In this document: positions 60,414-64,000 of the stretch, piece by piece
Numbering within the stretch: position 1 is the stretch's first letter
Layout: every line of letters begins with the position of its first letter
Assembly: GCA_037447655.1 (NCBI GenBank)
Contig: JBBHKE010001338.1
Coordinates: 54,508 to 118,507 of the forward strand
Source: Zygnema cylindricum
Lineage: Eukaryota; Streptophyta; Zygnematophyceae; Zygnematales; Zygnemataceae
Direction: 5' to 3'
Length of the DNA stretch: 64,000 nucleotides
Made by a program: the position numbers and the translations under genes
The notes under the pieces: generated by a model
What the model saw: the letters and a program-made list of their open reading frames with translations, nothing else
What the model was told of the DNA's origin: nothing
Database searches by the model: none

Positions 60414-61380
60414 TACACCGTGAATCGTATGTAGAGTAAATAACGCTAATTTAGTCGCCCTAAAATTGGACTCTATCACCGTAACTTTTAAAATATAACT
60501 CCAAATAGCGTGATTCTTTTGCGGACGTCTACCAAATTTAGTACTCTATAATCATAACACCTAAATATCCCTTTATAAACAAGTTCGATCCGCTATTGCT
60601 GTTACAACGAACTACGTCCGACCGTGCAGAATTATACTTTTATAAGTAGAAAGGTACAAATAATGATTCAATAGAGTCGCGCTCGCACGTGAAATTGCAC
60701 TAAACAAAAAATCAATCACATCAAAAAAATTGTTCGCAAAACTCTCGTCCGTCGACACCATCGTCGTCAGTGTGAACATTAACTAACATTCAGCGCGACA
60801 AATAGCATTAACGTCATAATGACTTCAAAACTATATGGACTGACAAATTTTGTACGTCTACTTTATTTAGTGTTCATAATTTCAGCGCTGGTAATTATTG
60901 TCGACATAACCCAATATATAGTACTTCAATAAATTAGAGTAAACTTTCTCTATGAAAAAAGTTATATCACACAAATTAGCGTTCATAACTCTAATTTTTT
61001 CTTACTCTAATTAGGATTCGCGGTGTACTTTCGTTTTGACTTGTCGTTTTGCAATGTTTTAAGTCCCTAGTAAAAATTAGTGTTCTTGGCTAATCCGCGG
61101 ACAAGTGGCAGATTTCTAGAGGTTTTTGGGCGGCGCACGCTCACACGTGCCATGCCATGGCTGGTGTGTTATTAAAGGGAAACTATGTACTTGTGTAGGA
61201 CAATCAATTGAAGAAATACATGGAAGAATAGAAGAGATAAAGGAGATAGAAGAGAAATTGTAATTTCGGTTATTATTAATGTGAGAAATTTTCTGAACTG
61301 TCTTCTCAATATTGATTCAATGTCTTGTAATTTGAATGCTTCTGCTGTTGGAGTTTCTTATTAGTGAAGATTGTGATTGA
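60320..61380. mobile_element. Repeat F, copy b (carries the MITE 60414-61027)
   Basis: Flanking parts 60320-60413 and 61028-61380 match 45613-45750 and 49643-49960. Its outer ends are undefined; no TG...CA termini or target duplication were recognised, so the class is open. Confidence 0.6.
60414..61027. mobile_element. Long family-A MITE (614 bp), right copy, with a related unoccupied site
   Basis: TACACCGTGAATCG...GATTCGCGGTGTA inserted in repeat F. The second F copy (45613-45750) reads ctagTActtt at 45708 without the element, so the target duplication is TA. Confidence 0.9.
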
Positions 61381-61718
61381 AATTGATCATTTCACGGATA
61401 ACCGATATTATTTGTTCCCTAACGGCAAAAGAGGCCGACATATCGCTTCAAGACCATCTTATTTGTTATCTCATATAAATATAATTATACATAAAGAAAC
61501 GTAACGAAACAAAATGCGCGATGTGGAGCGCAACCAAGCATAACCACACTTCCTATGAACCAACATGAAGACATTAAGACATTGACACGGAGATTGACAT
61601 TGACATTTACACTGACATTACGGCCAATGATTACGTCCTCCCAACTGGAAACATTAATTTTAATAATTGGATTTGGTACCAAAGGGAGTGTTAAGTTTCA
61701 ATGAAACAATATGCGCGA

Positions 61719-61886
61719 CGTGGCGCGCAACCAAACTTAACCCCTCTACCTATGAACCAACATTAAGACATGCAGTGGCGCGCAACCAAACTTAACCACA
61801 CTACCTACGAACCAACATTAAGACATTGCAGTGGCGCGCAACCAAACTTAGCCACACTACCTACGAACCAACATTAAGACATTGCA
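61719..61886. repeat. 55-56 bp tandem repeat, three units
   Basis: Units start gtggcgcgcaaccaaactta at 61720, 61775 and 61831. An older unit at 61519 ('gtggagcgcaaccaagcata') is separated by about 200 bp that includes 'gacattgac' short repeats (61585-61615). Confidence 0.85.
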
Positions 61887-61889
61887 AAT

Positions 61890-63670
61890 CCCAACAATGG
61901 AAATCTCCTTATATTCAAAATTCTCTCAATCTTGATCACTCTTTAGCTCTTTTTCATTGATTTCTTATGCTCAACACAATTATTTCGTAAATTTACAAAT
62001 CTTCATGACTATGTAGTTCTACTTCTTGAACAATTTCCAACCAAATTTCCTTATCATTTTTCCTCAAACTTCAAATTTCATTTTGGCTACTGAAATTGCA
62101 CGAATCCTCTCCTTATGCCAAACATTATTCAATGTCTTCCCCTCACGTCAAAATCGTTAAGTGTCTCTCGGTATCCGATTATCCTCTAGTCTTGCCTCCT
62201 CCACAACGTTTCCTCACGGTTTCATTAAGTCCTCAATCTTCCAATTTAAAATTCCAATTTTAAATTTGGTTGTTCCTTAGCAATTACCCCTCAACTCAAA
62301 GCTTCCACTGTTTTTCAATCTTCTTCTTCCGGTAACTTGAATGTTTACCTTTATCTTTTATCTGTTTTGTAATTATCTTTTCTTTGCATCTCGCCATCTT
62401 TGTCACTTGCTCACTCTAGCGGTTACCCGGACCAATCTCTCATGCAACCACAATGGTCCAAATTTCCAGACTCCATCGGATGACTCGTGATCATTTCACG
62501 AAAAAAAAAAAAAAAATATGTTTGTATGCTTTTATTTTTTATTTTTTTCGGAGAAGAGAATGAATGCCTTTTCCATTCCCGTGCAAATAGGCAGCTTGGG
62601 GTGTGCACCCAACAGTATCCCCAAGAATACTTGGTACTATTTTCATGTCACCAATTGGTATACCGATATTTGGTGACCGAATAAGAACAATATTAATTTT
62701 AAAAACTGTTGTTTCAATATTGGTTTAGTGTAAATATGAGGATTTTCTTCATGTTTTTTCCTCAACTATTTTCAGAGAAAGTTTTTCACTTAGCCTTGGT
62801 TGACAATTTGAGTTTATATTTTTCACGAAAAGGGATACAAACTGGTGTAGAATTTTACGCATTTAATGTTATACGTTTAGCCCCTCTTTGGTACTGTTAC
62901 AATTCATAATTTGCCATTTTTTTTCTATGTTTGAAATGGGTTTTTTGGGTTTCCGTACGCACTATATCAATCCAGCACACTGATGGTATATTTTTTTTAG
63001 GATTTAACAGTGTCGATAACAATGAATGCCTAAAAAAAAATAGTGGAAATCATAATAAGCAACACCATAAATTATTAAAAGCTAAATATGTGGATTCATA
63101 ACTTGTGGAATTGACCAGCTTTACATTCCACCAGAGTTATTACAACCTCTTTGAAGGAGGACTAAAGTGGGTACATATACTATGTATATCAACATATATG
63201 TGTTATAATACTATGTAAATTATGTATGTGGAGTATATCAAATATACTCCAATTTTGGGAAAACTTTTGTTTTCTCAAGTCTTTAAGTTTTGTTTGTTGT
63301 TGGAGTGAAGGATGCTTCTAATATTTTCTAATCTTTTTTGCTCTAGGATTGGTGCCCGGGATTACCCACAATAATATTAGTATGCAAAAAAAAATCATTT
63401 GCCAAAAAAAAAAAATCAAGGTGGGTGTTTTAACAAATTTGACGCCCAAGTATTTTTCACAAATAAAAAAAAAACAGGCTAAAACACTCATTGTAAAAAT
63501 CCATTGTGCCCATTTTATGTAAAATTTGTGGGAAACAAGCTTTTCTTTTCATCTACAAACAAAGGATGTCGATATAAGGAAACTCGACAATAAGCCAATT
63601 TTACATTTATCAACTCTAATTGGAATTTGTAATGATGATGAATTGTATCCATGTTTGACTTCTTTTCTGG
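61890..63670. other. Intergenic, no gene recognised
   Basis: AT-rich. A short inverted repeat cttgggg/ccccaag lies at 62594-62625. The segment 62777-62905 follows a good acceptor (ctattttcag) and stays open (KVFHLALVDNLSLYFSRKG...), but there is no second line of support for an exon. Confidence 0.35.
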
Positions 63671-63680
63671 GTTGTAGCTG

Positions 63681-63968
63681 GACCATCAAATCTTTTGAGT
63701 GACTCTGAGAGGGAGGGGGAGAGGGAGAATGCGAGGGAGAGGGAGAAGGAGATGGAGAAGGAGAAGGAAATGGAGAAGGAGAAGGAGAGGGAGGAGGAGG
63801 AGGAGAAGGGGAAGCCAATGGACGAGGCGAAGGAGAGAGAGAAGGAGAGGGTGAAGGAGAAGGAGATGGAGGAGGATGAGGAGGAGGAAAACAAGAAAGA
63901 GAAGAAGAATGAGAGGGAGAGGGAAGAGAGGGAAAAGGAGGAAGAGGAGGAGAGGGAGGGTGAGGAAT
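63681..63968 (+). other. GA-rich region at window edge; possible charged exon
   Basis: Mostly GAGAAG/GGAGAG repeats continuing to the window end. After an acceptor-like 'gggttgtag' at 63679, an open frame reads GPSNLLSDSEREGEREN..., with non-repeat GKPMDEAKERE in the middle, and stops at 63968. It would be a Glu/Arg/Lys single-helix segment. As the window is full of untranslated GA arrays, I favour a repeat. Confidence 0.3.
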
Positions 63969-64000
63969 GAGAAGGAAGAGAAGGAGAAGGAGAAGGAGAG

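Noticed and set aside
62777-62905. Possible exon after a good acceptor (KVFHLALVDNLSLYFSRKG)
   Set aside because: Only one splice border is convincing and no neighbouring exon or family match was found.

Overview
The window is nuclear DNA of a streptophyte. It is AT-rich, with long GT-AG introns, plant-type gene families and dense transposon debris. The gene content is an organellar-type LeuRS with transit peptide, RHIP1 (known to me only from green plants), a plant PLAC8/CNR protein and a plant-type TauE/SafE protein. With the repeat load, this suggests a charophyte-grade alga such as Chara; that is inference, since no marker gene fixes the genus. All gene models were spliced by hand, and exon phases were checked so that complete models are multiples of three.

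Layout. 1-2640: fragments of a PIF/Harbinger-like family and two complete 217-220 bp TA-flanked MITEs. 2640-5616 (+): a PLAC8/CNR gene (4 coding exons, 172 aa) behind a roughly 600 bp GA-rich leader. 7419-22155 (-): a 20-coding-exon organellar leucyl-tRNA synthetase (1025 aa) whose introns hold an eight-unit 33-bp minisatellite, a partial duplicate of exon 5 and MITE fossils. 22.5-24.3 kb: a 200-bp tandem duplication upstream of LeuRS, then a MITE abutting a hAT-like element. 27263-33009 (+): a 9-exon RHIP1-like gene (237 aa). 33-40 kb: protein-like debris at 35.1-36.0 kb and a compound transposon nest at 37.2-39.4 kb. 40835-45030 (-): the 3' part of a TauE/SafE family gene. It runs into a 10-N gap, and its central membrane exons are demonstrably absent. 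45.0-64.0 kb: almost entirely mobile and repetitive DNA. It includes a four-layer transposon nest, probable Copia 3' ends, one unassigned reading frame (53.2-53.8 kb), a hAT relic carrying a BED zinc-finger sequence next to a 124-bp satellite, and an 0.84-kb inverted duplication.

The most unusual material is the transposon archaeology. Three families share GGG...CCC termini and TNA target duplications (TTA, TCA, TGA), confirmed by related unoccupied sites inside the window. Four copies of one of these families (E) carry, at matching internal positions, a perfect or near-perfect hairpin whose stem sequence differs from copy to copy. The hAT relic at 55.9-58.4 kb is the only copy that keeps transposase-like sequence. 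It explains the shorter element at 43.0 kb as an internal-deletion derivative, and the copy at 23.4 kb as a shared-ended variant with a different centre. Four genes are recognised; none forms an operon or obvious pathway cluster.
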